NCBI GenBank assembly: GCA_036417435.1
Contig: CM070909.1
Location: 8,774,597 to 8,838,596, forward strand
DNA length: 64,000 nucleotides
Reading direction: 5' to 3'
Origin: Inia geoffrensis
Lineage: Eukaryota > Chordata > Mammalia > Artiodactyla > Iniidae
The notes under the pieces were generated by a model, which had not been told where the DNA came from, made no database searches, and saw only the letters and a program-made list of their open reading frames with translations. Each line of letters starts with the position of its first letter. Positions within the stretch are counted from its first letter, which is position 1. Below are positions 43,331-54,840 of the stretch, one piece after another. Both the position numbers and the translations under genes were made by a program.

Positions 43331-44576
43331 CAAAAAGGGCCAGGGGCTCTTCCCTGAAACATGCCAACTTGGTCTTGCTGACCCTGGGCTTGTCAATACT
43401 TCCTGTCCCCACCCCCACCCCCGATAAATAAATAAAGTGCATTCCTTCATCCATGAATGGGATACTGTGGGATTCATCCCAGAGCCCAGTGATTAGCAGT
43501 GAGGTCCCACATATGTTACTGAGTCCAAGCGCACTCTGCTCGCCACATGACAGGCCAGTGAACTGGCAGACTAAAGTCTCAAAATAACCATCCTATCAAG
43601 GTTTGGATGGCAGTTTCTTTTATAGCACAGAGAGAGGGAGGAGATGAGGAAGTAAAGTAAAAAGGTCATAAGTTTTGCAAATATCCCCTGGAAAGGCCAG
43701 CCTCAGGGAGGGGGGGTGTTAATTTCTTCTTTCTTGCAGCCATCCACAGGTGGACAGGGTCGGGATGTTTCCCTAAACAAAGGCACTTCGGTTTAACATT
43801 CAGGCAGAGGGGCAGGGTTCCCCAGGTAGGCCATTATGTAGAGACAATATCCTTTTAGTGAACAAACGCAGAGGAAAACAAAGGTTAAAGTAAAAGAAAC
43901 AGATCCAACGTGTAGCCTGATTAGGCTCTTCCCTGTTACAGGTAGAGCCCATCTGCATAAGAGTTCCAAACACAAAACAAAGCAGACTGACACATTCAAG
44001 GCACTATAATCTGGTCCCTTTCTTTCTCCCCAAATGCACATACCTCTCCACCCCAAATGCAGGCCCTACCCCAATCAGCTCTTTACTGGGCCCAGCGCTA
44101 CCCACTGAAAGACCCTCTCTCACTTCCTCCTTCCTTCTAGGCCGGCTCAGATCCTCTTCAGCCGCCACAGCAGCTGTGTCAGAGGACACACCAGCTGATG
44201 GTCAGAGGTCCTGCTCCCTTCCCAGAGGAAGCAGTTGTTGCTGGAATGGCTGCCCAACTAGTCTCCTGGTAGCCGTGTGTTTAAGAAGCAGGTGTGTTTT
44301 CCTCACCAGCTAAGTGAGTACAACCCCGAGGACCCAGAGGAAGGAAGGAAGGATCTTGGGTGTCTGAAGGAGCACGGGAAAGGCCACCTTGTCAGGACTG
44401 ACTGTGCAGTGACAGTGACACAGTGAGAAATAGTTTGTACAAAAACTGAGACTTTCCGGCTTGTCACAGCAACTAGCGTCACAGATCCAGCTGCCACAGG
44501 TTGCTGCTCTGCCTGACCTTGTACAGTCCTTACCGGCAGGAACATCCGATGCCATGCTTCACCTTAACTGGTTATC
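43331..44576. other. Probably ERV-related sequence, unassigned
   Basis: No open retroviral gene. 44460..44565 is a diverged copy of the segment at 45108..45210 (shared cacagatccagctgccac and ttccacagtcctta-like text), which links it to LTR family A. Confidence 0.35.
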
Positions 44577-45120
44577 TAAGCAGAGAAAGTAAGGGGTCCC
44601 CCCTGCCCCGAGAAAGAGAACCAGGCATGGCTTTCATGACAGAAGAGAAGTCATTTGGGGAGCTAAGCCTGGCCACCATGAGTGTCCTTGAACAGGTCTC
44701 AGTGATTAACAATCGAAGGTAACAAAAGAAAGCAGGGATAAAGCGCTGTTATCAGGCAAGAGAAATAACAGTAGCAAAGGTAATACATCAGTTGCAAAGA
44801 CTCCCCTTCCTGCTTCAATGGTAAAGATTAGCGCTGCACCACCAGATCAACTGGAACCCAAGTGAGGATGACGTTGACGTTTTCTGACCCTTGTGACATC
44901 AATCAAGTGAAGCTTGGCCTCTGTCAGCCACCCAAGCCCCTCCATGAATTACACACGTACCCTCAGCTTAAAACTTCGCCAGTTTTACTGTTGGGGAGAC
45001 ACTGCTTTGGGGAAAATCTTACTTGCTGCAAATAATAAGTCCTTCCTTCTCACGCTCTTTGCCTTGGTTGTGTCTTGGCATGACATCCACTGAGAAGTGA
45101 GCCCAGTGTCTCGGGTCACA
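44577..45120 (+). mobile_element. ERV LTR, family A, copy 2
   Basis: Homologous to 35213..35928 over most of its length (gagaaagagaaccaggcatg, gaacaggtctcagtgatta, ccttccttctcacgctcttt). It runs into a tandem duplication of its 3' part. Confidence 0.6.
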
Positions 45121-45458
45121 CTACCATCACAGATCCAGCTGCCACTGACTCCCGCTCCGTTTGACCTTCCACAGTCCTTAGAGGCAGGGCCACCCAATGC
45201 TGTTTAGGATGCTGTGGGCTACAGATAGCAGGAGCAAATCTTACTTGCTGCAAATAATAAGTCCTTCTTTCTCACGCTCTTTGCCTTGGTTGTGTCTTGG
45301 CATGACATCCACTGAGAAGTGAGCCCAGTGTCTCGGGTCACACTACCATCACAGATCCAGCTGCCACTGACTCCCGCTCCGTTTGACCTTCCACAGTCCT
45401 TAGAGGCAGGGCCACCCAATGCTGTTTAGGATGCTGTGGGCTACAGATAGCAGGAGCA
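45015..45458. repeat. 222-bp tandem duplication covering the LTR 3' end
   Basis: Copies 45015..45236 and 45237..45458 differ at one base (45046 c, 45268 t). Each holds the R/U5-like end of LTR family A plus about 115 bp beyond it. Confidence 0.95.
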
Positions 45459-45759
45459 CTAAGGAACCTACCTCACAGATAGGAAGTTCAGAGGTAGAGC
45501 TGTTCCATAGCGTTTGCACCTGGGTTTGTCCCTTCGTGGTCACATGGTGCCAGAAGCAACTCAGGGCTTCATCTCCTACAAAGTCTCTGTCTAAAATATG
45601 GAAGAAATAATGTTTCCTCATTGTGTCTCTTTTTCAAGAATATGAAAACTATTCCCAGAATTTTCTTAGAAGAGATTCCCTCACATCTCATTGGCCAGAA
45701 TTGATCATACACGCATTTAAAATCAAAGCACGTGGAGCTGAATTACCATAATGGGTCAG
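45459..45759. other. Unassigned stretch
   Basis: Follows the 222-bp duplication. Nothing recognised. Confidence 0.35.
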
Positions 45760-46445
45760 ACAAGACTCATTCCCCAGGCCCAGGGCCAGGGCTGGGGAGA
45801 ATCCCAGCCTCACCTGGGGCACATGGCCTCTGGACATCTGCACCTGGGGTAGGACATGGTATTGGACAGGCCCTAATAATGCCAAAAACTCAGTCTCTGT
45901 GCACCAGTGCCAAATCAAATCTCAGAGACAGAGTTTGGGGTGAGGTAGAAAAGAATAGCTTTATTGCTTTGCCAGGCAAAGGAAGACACAATGGGCTCGT
46001 GCCTCAAAAACTGTGTCCCAACCCAGGGGGATTTGGTGAGGAGTTTTATAACAATGGTTCAAGGGTGAAGTTGCTGGTAAGGATCAGGGTGTGTGCAGGG
46101 CCTGCGTTCCTTCCCCCGCCCCACCCCGGTATGTGGGCCTCTCACTGTTGTGGCCTCTCCTGTTGCAGAGCACAGGCTCCTGACGCGCAGGCTCAGCGGC
46201 CATGGCTCACGGGCCTAGCCGCTCCGTGGCATGTGGGATCTTCCCAGACCGGGGCACGAACCCGTGTCCCCTGCATTGGCAGGTGGACTCTCAACCACTG
46301 TACCACCAGGGAAGCCCTGCATTCCTTTAATCTGGTCTCAGGAGGTCTCTTGGTGAACTTCTCTGGTTCCTTTGATCTGGCCTCAGGGGGTCTCCTGATG
46401 AGCTTCTTGAGGTTATCAAACTGTGATCTTCTCTGCAATGAAGAA
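45760..46445 (-). mobile_element. ERV LTR, family C, on the minus strand
   Basis: On the minus strand a TATA box (46044..46050) is followed 80 to 90 bases later by AATAAAGC (45958..45965), the order found in an LTR from U3 to R. A young SINE interrupts it at about 46112..46315. Ends approximate; more of it may continue past 46579. Confidence 0.5.
46099..46328 (-). mobile_element. Young CHR SINE inside an LTR
   Basis: Body about 46112..46315: cggtatgtgggcctctcact, end gtaccaccagggaagccc. Flanks cctgcgttcctt and cctgcattcctt. The poly-T is nearly absent, replaced by a C-rich stretch. Confidence 0.88.
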
Positions 46446-46587
46446 TGCTTGGAATTCCCTGCTATTCCAGTGGTTAGGACTTGGCTCTTTCACTGCTGTG
46501 GGCCTGGGTTCGATCCCCAATCCCTGGCTGGGGAACTGAAATCCCACAAGCCAAGCGGCAGGGCCAAAAAAAAAAAAAAGAATGCTA
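46441..46587 (+). mobile_element. Short CHR-related SINE
   Basis: Body about 46450..46578: ggaattccctgctattccag to an A13 tail. Flanks aagaatgct on both sides. Confidence 0.85.
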
Positions 46588-47344
46588 ACATCTTCAAACA
46601 TATTGTTCTGTGTATCCCTTGAGGCAGAACCAGGACCCTGCCCCAAGGCTGCACCTCCCTTGTCTCTGCATCCCCTCCCTTCCCTGATTAGCAACTGTTC
46701 TAATCTGCCTTTAGAACTCAGGGAAGGTCATGGAGGCTGGAGTCTATTCCCTACAAACAAGTAACAGGGGACACAGAAAGGCTTCCATGCTCAGGAGCCC
46801 CACAGGGTCCTGCTTGGTTTCACTAACACCATAATCAGATTCATACGTGTCCTATGTTTTCCTTTTATCATCTCAACCTGTGAAAGGTATAAGATACTGG
46901 GCAGGAGACCTGGATTCTGAAGAGCCACCAAGATGTTATAGGGACAGAGTTGGAGGGAAAGGTATGTTACAGGGCACTAAAACCTCAAGAAATGACAAGA
47001 AGGGACCAGGAGTCTGTAAACAATTACAACGACGATTACTCCCTGCTCCAAGGCTTCTAACTCTTTCCTGCCTGTGACACAGGCCTCAGTTTTGTCACTT
47101 GTTAAGTGTGGAAGCTCCCTAAGGCCTCAAGTCCCCTGATGGTAACCTTCTGCAGTGCCAGGACCGGGTCTTCCCTTTTTCTCTGCATCCCCATCATCAC
47201 AGCTCTGGGTGCAGGGCTGGCATTCTGTGGGGACAGTAGCCATTCAAGAATGTTAATGTTTACACTTCAGCTCTGTGGGAGAACATGTGATATTGTGATT
47301 TATAACAGGAAATGTATTTGGTCTTCATCCTGTTTCTGGCACAG
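46588..47344. other. Unassigned intergenic stretch
   Basis: No gene. May include the rest of the family C LTR. Confidence 0.35.
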
Positions 47345-48115
47345 AGCTCCTAAAACCCTGGGAGTTTCCTTAGTGATAAGAAAAATAAAGGTGTACTGTT
47401 TTAACCAACACCTTTCAACCACACCTGAGGTTATGTTAATGAGGTGACTTTTGGAATGCGCCTAAAGATGGGGCTGGTTGTCAGGGGAACCAACTAGGTG
47501 ATTGGAGGGTTGGGCATTTCAGTCCCACCCCCTGACCTCTGCTAAGGGGAGAGGAGCTAGAGGTTGAATCTACCAATGGCCAATGATTGAATCAATCATG
47601 TTTACATAATGAAGCCTCCATGAAAACCCAAAAGGATGGGGTGTGAAGAGCTTCCAAGTTGGTGAACCAGAACACATCCTTGTGTGCCGTGCTGGGCCTC
47701 AGGCTCCCCGGGGACAGAAGTTTCTGCCTTGGACACCTCACCCCATATACCTCTTCATCTGGCTGTTGATTCCTATGCTTTAATATCCTTCGTAATAAAC
47801 CCATAGTCTAGTGAGTAAACTGGTTCCCTGAGTTCTCGTAGCCGTTCTAGCAAATTAATGGAACCCACGGACAGGGTAGTGGGAACCTCTGATGTATAGC
47901 CAGTCAGTCAGAGCACGGTTAACGACTTGGATGTGCACTGACATCTGAAGTGGGTGGGGGGGGGGTGAGCAGTCTTGTGGGACTGAGCCCCTAACCTGTG
48001 GAATTCGATGCTCTCTCCGGGTAGATGGTGTCAGAACGATGTTGACCTGTAGGATACCCAGCTGCTGTTGGAGAACTGGTGTCAGAGCTATAGAATCCAA
48101 CATCTATGAAACAGG
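47345..48115 (+). mobile_element. Old ERVL-type LTR
   Basis: Typical text of an old mammalian LTR: accaatggccaatgattgaa, ataatgaagcctccatgaaa, taataaacccatagtctag with AATAAA at 47794..47799, then agcagtcttgtgggactgag and ggtagatggtgtcagaacg. Family name not certain. Confidence 0.65.
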
Positions 48116-50129
48116 TGCTTTGTAGTTGTATTGAAGCATGAAATCTGAATCTTATGCTGTGAGGATGGTCTGTAGGAGGAGATCGGTCAGCTGGTGGAGG
48201 AGGTTGGGAGGTGCTTTGCAAAGGCTACACTGAGGAGTGAGATGGACCTGAGTTCAAATCCTGCCTCTGATGCTGAGTGACCTTGCGCAAGGCACTCAAC
48301 CTCTGAACTCCTGACTCTCCCCTATAAAACAAGAAGTAATTTGTGCCCTGCAGGGTTGCCTGTAGGCACATAGAGGGGCTCCAAAGATGGTGACTGACCT
48401 TGACATTGTGTTGCTGTCCTGATGAACGCACTTGGAAGGAGTGAGAGGTCTGAGTGAGGAAACCCACCCCGGGGCTGTGACCCAGCATTGGAGGCAGGTT
48501 GCTAGGATACTGAGGCAGGTTGGAATTGCTGGTGGGCAAGGAGCCAGCAGCTGCTCAGGGTTGGGGGACCACTGGAAAGAGTTAGACCCAGAAATCTTGG
48601 GGCAAAGAGGAAGGACCACCTTCAGACTGCTGGGCATTTCTTGAAGAATTTTGACCCTGGTAAAGTATCCTCTCCAGCACTACCCCTATGAAGCATTGGT
48701 GATTTCAAAATTCACAATAAAATTCTTCCAATCACCTGGCCTCTGAGTTCTTCCACCTCCTCACCCACTCTCAGTGCCAATGGCTTTCAAATTTGTTTGT
48801 CTATGACCCAATCATATGTGTGACTCAGGATACACAGGCACCATGTGTACAACCTCAATAAAATAAGGCTTTATCATACGAAACTTCCTCCACACATTGA
48901 TCTCTGCTACTTCCTGTTCTGTTCTATTTCATTTTTAGAGATGCACTAACTTAATTTTACAATCCACTGATGGGCTGTGTCTCTCACTTTGAAAGACACT
49001 GGCCTAGATTTTTTTCATGGCTTTGCCTCAGTCTTAGGGACCAAAAAGTTGAGGAGGAACCAGCAAAGGTGGACTGAGATGAAGTAGCCAGTGAGGCAGC
49101 AGAACAAACAGCCCCTTCATCACTCAATCCAGGTACGCACCACCTCATCTCCTCCTGTCTCTCAGATGCCTTCCTCTAGAACTTTGAACCCAACCATTTT
49201 CCCACCCTATCCAGAGCCTTCCATCCCTTGACCTTGCCACCTGCCCCTGCCTCTCACCCCTCCTGATGTCACTTCCTCTTTGTCTGGTTTAGATTATACA
49301 GCTCATAATAATCATCCACTCAATGATTCATTCAATCAACAGCAACCCAGGACCCACACTGTACCAAGCACTGTTCTAGGTGCTGGAGATACAACAGTGA
49401 AAAAACAAAGGCCCTGCCTGTGCAGCGCTTTTTATTGAGGGTAACAGACAATAAACAAAAAAACAGTACATTGAAGCTGTTTCAGTGTAACAGCCAGTGC
49501 AAAAGCCAAAAGCAGCAGGGTGCCGGCAGGTCCCAGGGACGGTGCAGAGACCAGCGAGATCGAGAGAGTCACAGAGAGGGGGTCAGACAGGAAACAGGAG
49601 ACGGATGGTCTCACAGGCTATTCCAAGGACTTTGGGTTTTAGTCTAAATGAGGTGGGCTACCATTGCAGGGTTTGGGGAGAGGAAGGGTCCTGATCTGAC
49701 TCAGGTCTTCAAAATCTCCCTCTGTTAGGAGAATAGATTCTAGGGAAACCAAGGAAGAGGCTGCAGGTTATGATACTATTGGATTAATCCAGGTGAGAGA
49801 TGATGGTGGTTTAGACCAGGGTCGTAGGGGAGGAGGATCTAATTAGGAAGGTCAATCTAATGGCATTTGCTGATAGGAGTCAGGAGGACACCAAGGTGTT
49901 TGACCTGAGCAGTGGAAAGTATGGAGCTGCATTTTACTGATAAGAGCAGACTTTAGGAAGAGATTTGCTGGTGAGGGAATCAGGCATCGAATTTTACCTA
50001 CATAATTCAGCAATCCAAACAGAGGAATACATGGTCAGAAGTTCAATATATGAAGTTCAGGAGGGGAGTCCGGGAAGGAGCTCTAAACTGGGAGATAAAT
50101 ACAGCAAGCAGCTCTCTTGGGTATGGCCA
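48116..50129. other. Unassigned intergenic stretch with one MIR
   Basis: A sense MIR lies at 48225..48345 (gttcaaatcctgcctctgat, tgagtgaccttgcgcaaggc). 49300..49500 resembles an old repeat (ctgtaccaagcactgttcta, gtgctggagatacaacagtg). No gene. Confidence 0.5.
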
Positions 50130-50415
50130 GGAGAAGTGTAAATAGCTACAACCACTTTGGAAAACAACTTGACATTTTTTTTATGACATCACAGGATGAT
50201 ATTAACCATCAGAAATTCCTCTCCTAGGTACCTACCCAACAGAAGGGCTTACATGGGCGCACTAGGAGATGTGTAAACCCTTGTTCTTAACAGGGCTATT
50301 TATTATTGCAAAGAGCAGCCAGAGAGTTCCTGGTGGGAGAGTGGACAAGTAAATTGTTTTTGTCACATGATGAAATACTATATAGCAGTGAACACAAATG
50401 GGTCTGAGTCATGCT
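50130..50415 (+). mobile_element. HAL1/L1M fragment
   Basis: Sense LINE text: ctacaaccactttggaaaac, cagaaattcctctcctaggt, gaaatactatatagcagtga. Confidence 0.6.
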
Positions 50416-50424
50416 TTTAAAAGT

Positions 50425-50870
50425 ATACGTCAGATCATGTACTCCTCTGCTCAAACCCCGCAACCGTTTTGCATCTTTCTTGGAGTGAAAGCCAATCTTT
50501 ACAAGGGCTTGCAAGCTCTCTGCTGGATCTGGTCCCCACTACCTCTCTGTCCTCGTTTTCTCTCTGGCTCAGGCCAAGCAGGCTGCCACCTTCCTGTTCT
50601 TCTGCCTGAAAAACTGTCCCGCAGATACACACCGGCATACTTCTCACTGCTCTTCAAGTGCCATCCTATCAGTGGGGACTCCCCAGCTGGCCTCCTTGTT
50701 GTAATCTATCCCCCTTAACCTGCTTTCTTTCTTTTCACAGCCCAGTCACCCCAGTTTGTCTCCCCCAAGGAGAATATAGGCTCCTGGAGGGCAGGACATT
50801 GTCTGGATTGTCCTGCCACTAGGGCCACCTCCAGGATGGCTGAGCCCCTGCCCAGATATTCTTTTTCTGG
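50425..50870 (+). mobile_element. L2 LINE 3' end
   Basis: L2 3' text: cagatcatgtactcctctgc, tgctggatctggtccccact, ttcaagtgccatcctatcag, gctcctggagggcaggacat. Confidence 0.7.
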
Positions 50871-53570
50871 GCTTGTATCTGGATAGACAATTGGAGTCAC
50901 ACAAAATCAGCATATCAGCGCCATTCCGGCAGCTCAGTCTCCCATGATCCCACACCGGCCAGCAGCACAAGCTGACGCCTGGAACTGAGGCCTGGCCGCG
51001 GGGCCCAGAGCTCCTGGGGTCAAGTCCATGCAGGGTGTAGAGGGTGGAAGAGCACACTGGGTGGGGAGTGGGGAAATGGGGACCCCACCCCAGTCTAGAG
51101 GTAGCACTGCCTCACCCACAGAAGGTATCACTAAAAATTATTGCAAGAATACACTGAGCTTGATTTTTTTCTTTCTAAACTCCTCTCCTGTCCAAACTCT
51201 GGCTAAGAGACCACAAGCATTCACCTAAACAAGGGCTGCCCACCCTGGAGTGCAGTTTGCCAGCTCACACAGAGAGGAAGGCTCCGAACACAGAAGAGGG
51301 CATCCCTGCCACGCCCAAGGCTGAGTTATCTGGGGGGATTATTCAGGGAAGTGGAGCATCTTGACTTGCATGAATGAGCTTCCTGGACCCCCAGGGCTCA
51401 GGTTGGCCACATAGAACTGCTTCCAAGGGGATACAGCCCCCGCTGCCTTCATTAATGAGCTTGGCTGGAACCACAGATCAGATCTCCCAATGGCCTCTCG
51501 TGGGGCTTTTCTCTGAGGCTCTAGAGGGCAGGGTCCAGGCTCTCTGCTCCCTGGACCTGGAACTGAACAGGTAGGTCTTGGGCCAAGATACTGCCGTATC
51601 TCACCAATTTAGATCCTCTCAGCAGCACTCATGACAGAGATGCTCTAACGCCCATTTTTACGAATGAAGAAACTACAGCTCAGAGAGGTTAAGTAATTTG
51701 CCCAAAACCACACAGTAAGTGATGGAGTCAGGATTTAAGCCACGTCTGTTTGCCTCCAAAGCCCACAGTACCAGCCTCCTCTGCCCGGCACACACCTCTC
51801 AGGAATGCAAAGGCCTCCGGAGCCTGGGTATCTGAACTCCCTGGTGCTTGGTGCCCAGCCTTCAGTGCCCATAACAGGAAACAGGGTACATAGGTGCCTA
51901 AGAGGCAGAAGAGGGGCCCCGAATACAAGAGCCTGAAGTATTCCCAGTGGAGGGGGATACTGTGGACGCTGTGCTGGGTGCCCACCTGAGCACAGAGTTG
52001 GCCAGACACCAGAATGTCAAGTGCACTTTCCAGACCAGACCCTCCTGCCCTCAAGCCAGGGTGCCCACTCACTGTGGACAAGTCACAGGGGAGGACGAAT
52101 CCCAAAGTCGCGTGGGGTCACAGCCGGGGGCCTCCAGCTGAGGTAGATGGGGATCTGTCTTCACAATGGACATTCACCTGCCCAGGCTAGACAGGCGGCC
52201 TTCTCAACTGGCCGGTGCTGGGAAGAGCAGCGCCAGCTCCTGTGGGGGAAGGAGCCGGACCCAGGAGGAGGGAGGCCAGCCTCTCTCAGAAAGAATTCTC
52301 AAAAAGCCTCTGCCCACTCCCGGGACAGCAGGGGCAAGGCCTGGAGTCAAGATGAGCTCTCTGGGCGAGAGAAGGTGGAATTTCCCCACAAAAGAAAATG
52401 GGAGGAAGTTAATTCTTGTTTCTGAGAGGAAGAGGATAGTGATGAAAGGGCAAAGGAAGGATGAGGAGGGAAGGTGGGGAAAGAGGGAGGGATGCTCAAT
52501 AACAGGGAGCCAGAGCCAGGCTGCAGAAGTGCCGGAAATGCCGCAAGAAGCTTGTTTCATAAGAACATGTGGGCTGATATCCAGTCTGCAGCCGTCACTG
52601 CTGCTCTGTACATTCCCTCCATCGCCCTGGGCACCTGGAAAGCCTGCCACAGACACGGATGCCTCGTGGTGGGGCGGGAGAAGGTGGATTTTGAAACAAA
52701 GGGAAAAGGTTGCTAGGTTGACAAACAGTATCGCTGTCCGGGAGGAAGCAGGAAGTCAGGGTCCCTTGACCAAGAGAAGGCACCCCGACCTCCACCCCAG
52801 GCCACCTTAGAAACGGTGGGGAAGACGTTGGACTTTCCACAATGGAGGATGAAGAAATCAGCCAGTATTATCTAGATGTCGACAGGTGTGCTGACCCAGC
52901 TGCCCAGAGCCTCCCTTCTGTTTTTTTTTTTTCTTTAGTTACTAACATAATTGTCACCTCTTTAGTACCCACAGTCCAATGAAGCCTGGGAAAACTTGTT
53001 ACATAAATAAAAAGGATTCATTGTTATTTCCACTAGGAATATTTCCAGCACCATAAATGGTCTTGATGTACTTAGCTTATTGATATGCAGATTCCTTCTA
53101 ATGAACTACAACGCAAAGAGCAGGGAGGTATCTTCCCCTCTTCACTATGGATGCTCAGCTTTAACCCACTCTGAAGCTGTAACACTATAAAGCACCAAAT
53201 CAAAATAAGATGATGATATTATTATTATTATAAATAGGTTGCTTAGTTGATAAATGATCCCCAAGCCCAGACCCTTGTCAGTCTTAGAAGGAACAGAGCC
53301 ATGAATAAAAATTGACAGGGCTATATCCCTTCCCATCAGGTTCTAATCATGACCTCATGGGTCGCTGCTTTGGGCACCTTGGGTGATGGTTTTCGAGTAA
53401 CACCCAGAGAACTTTCTCAGTGCAGTCATGGGAGATGCCCCTTGGTGACGGCATGCACCGCAGCCCTGAGTTAACCTCATCACTGCTCTGAGCCTCTGCT
53501 TCCTTACCCTCAATGGACACCCCAATACCTACCTTCCAGGTTGTAGGGATTAAACAGGCAAGCCCCTGCG
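50871..53570. other. Unassigned intergenic stretch with one MIR
   Basis: An antisense MIR lies at 51600..51765 (gaaactacagctcagagagg, ccaaaaccacacagtaagtg). An (att)n run lies near 53216..53231. The + strand is open for 214 codons at 52166..52810, but the product resembles nothing I know and I do not call it a gene. Confidence 0.5.
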
Positions 53571-53865
53571 ATGGTTAATTTGATGTGTCACCGTGGCTAG
53601 ACCACAGTGCTCAGACATGAAGACAAACATTATTCTGGGTTGTTTCTGTGGGGCTGTTTTTGGATGGGATTTACACTTAAATCTGTGGACTTGAGTAAAG
53701 CAGACTGCCCCCCATAATGTGGGTGGGTCTCATCCAATGAGTCAAAGGCCTGAGTAGAAAAAAAGACCAACCTTCTCTGACATTCTGCAGCAGGCAGCCT
53801 TCAGTCTTGAACCAAAACACCAGCTCCTCCTGGGGCTCCAGGCTGACAGCCCACCCTGCAGTCAA
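53571..53865. mobile_element. Old interspersed repeat, family not named
   Basis: Matches a common mammalian repeat by recollection: ggttaatttgatgtgtcacc, acaaacattattctgggttg, gtgggtgggtctcatccaat. I cannot name the family securely. Confidence 0.45.
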
Positions 53866-54520
53866 GGTCACTGCCCCCAGGGCTGTTGTGAGGCTGAAAG
53901 AGATAAGCTTTGCACAAAAACTGTGGGGTTCTATCAGCTGTGGGTCTTATCAGATCTTCCAGTCTAGGTACCTAGAGTCAGTGTGATTCCCAAGCAGCTC
54001 CGAGGGTCGGGTGGATGACACACTCTGTGGTGAGGGCTGTTCCATCTGCATAAACAGCTTCCGTCATTGCTCCTCGGGGTGGGCAGGGGCGTGCTGTCTT
54101 GTGGGTGTACGATGGCCCGGTGAAACATCACCACCTTCTTCCTCCGGGAGAGATGTTCCCTGCTGGGTTGAACTTTCAGAGGCAAAAATCTAAGTATACA
54201 TGGAGGTAAAGGGGCTTAAACACAGAAGTGCCCTTGGAAAGGGTCTGGCCACGGCTCTCATCTTGCAGTTGGGGAACAGAGAGGGGGCCCATTTGCACAA
54301 GGACAGTTGGGGACAGAGCAGGACCAGAGCCCTGGCCCATTGTCCTGTGGTTTCAGGTGACCTATGTCAAAGAGAAACAAACCGGTTAAGGAACTTTCTC
54401 TAGATCACACTGCAACAGGTGGTGGAGCAGAATATGAGCCCAGATCCTCCCCAGTTGAACCCAGGCTCTTCTCACGGCCCCTGAAGGGGAAGTTGAGAGA
54501 CGCTGGGCACAGATTTGTAT
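53866..54520. other. Unassigned intergenic stretch
   Basis: No gene or clear repeat. Confidence 0.4.
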
Positions 54521-54840
54521 TATCTACAATGTTGTGTGTATATATATTTTGTGTGTATATATATGTGTATACACAACATTGTATATAATTCTTTTCCTTT
54601 ATAGGTTATTACAAAATATTGAGTACAGTTCCCTGTGCTATACGTAGGTCCTTGTTGTTTATCTATTTTATATATAGTAGAGATAAAATAAACAGATTCT
54701 TTTCCCTTCTAGGTTATTACAAAATACTGATTGTAGCTCCCTGTGCTATACAGTAGGTCCTTGTTTATCTATTTTATGTACAGTGGTGTGTGTATGTTCA
54801 TCCATCCTACTTTATCCCTCCCCACTTTGATTTCTCTTGA
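54521..54840 (-). mobile_element. L1 3' end with internal duplication and palindrome
   Basis: Antisense L1. A segment of about 80 bp occurs twice, near 54600..54680 and 54707..54785 (ggttattacaaaatact/ttga, ccctgtgctata). An inverted repeat with acaatgttgtgtgta arms lies at 54526..54540 and 54568..54582, separated by (ta/gt)-rich sequence. Confidence 0.75.

Noticed and set aside
45732..46622. 296-codon + strand open frame
   Set aside because: It crosses an ERV LTR on the other strand and two SINEs, and the middle is SINE translation. Not a gene.
34400..48200. Retroviral genes next to the LTRs
   Set aside because: No gag, pol or env-like frame of any length is seen. The LTRs appear solo or partial.
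52166..52810. 214-codon + strand open frame in the intergenic region
   Set aside because: No recognised domain, no splice context, composition like random G+C-rich sequence. Kept only as a note in the region entry.
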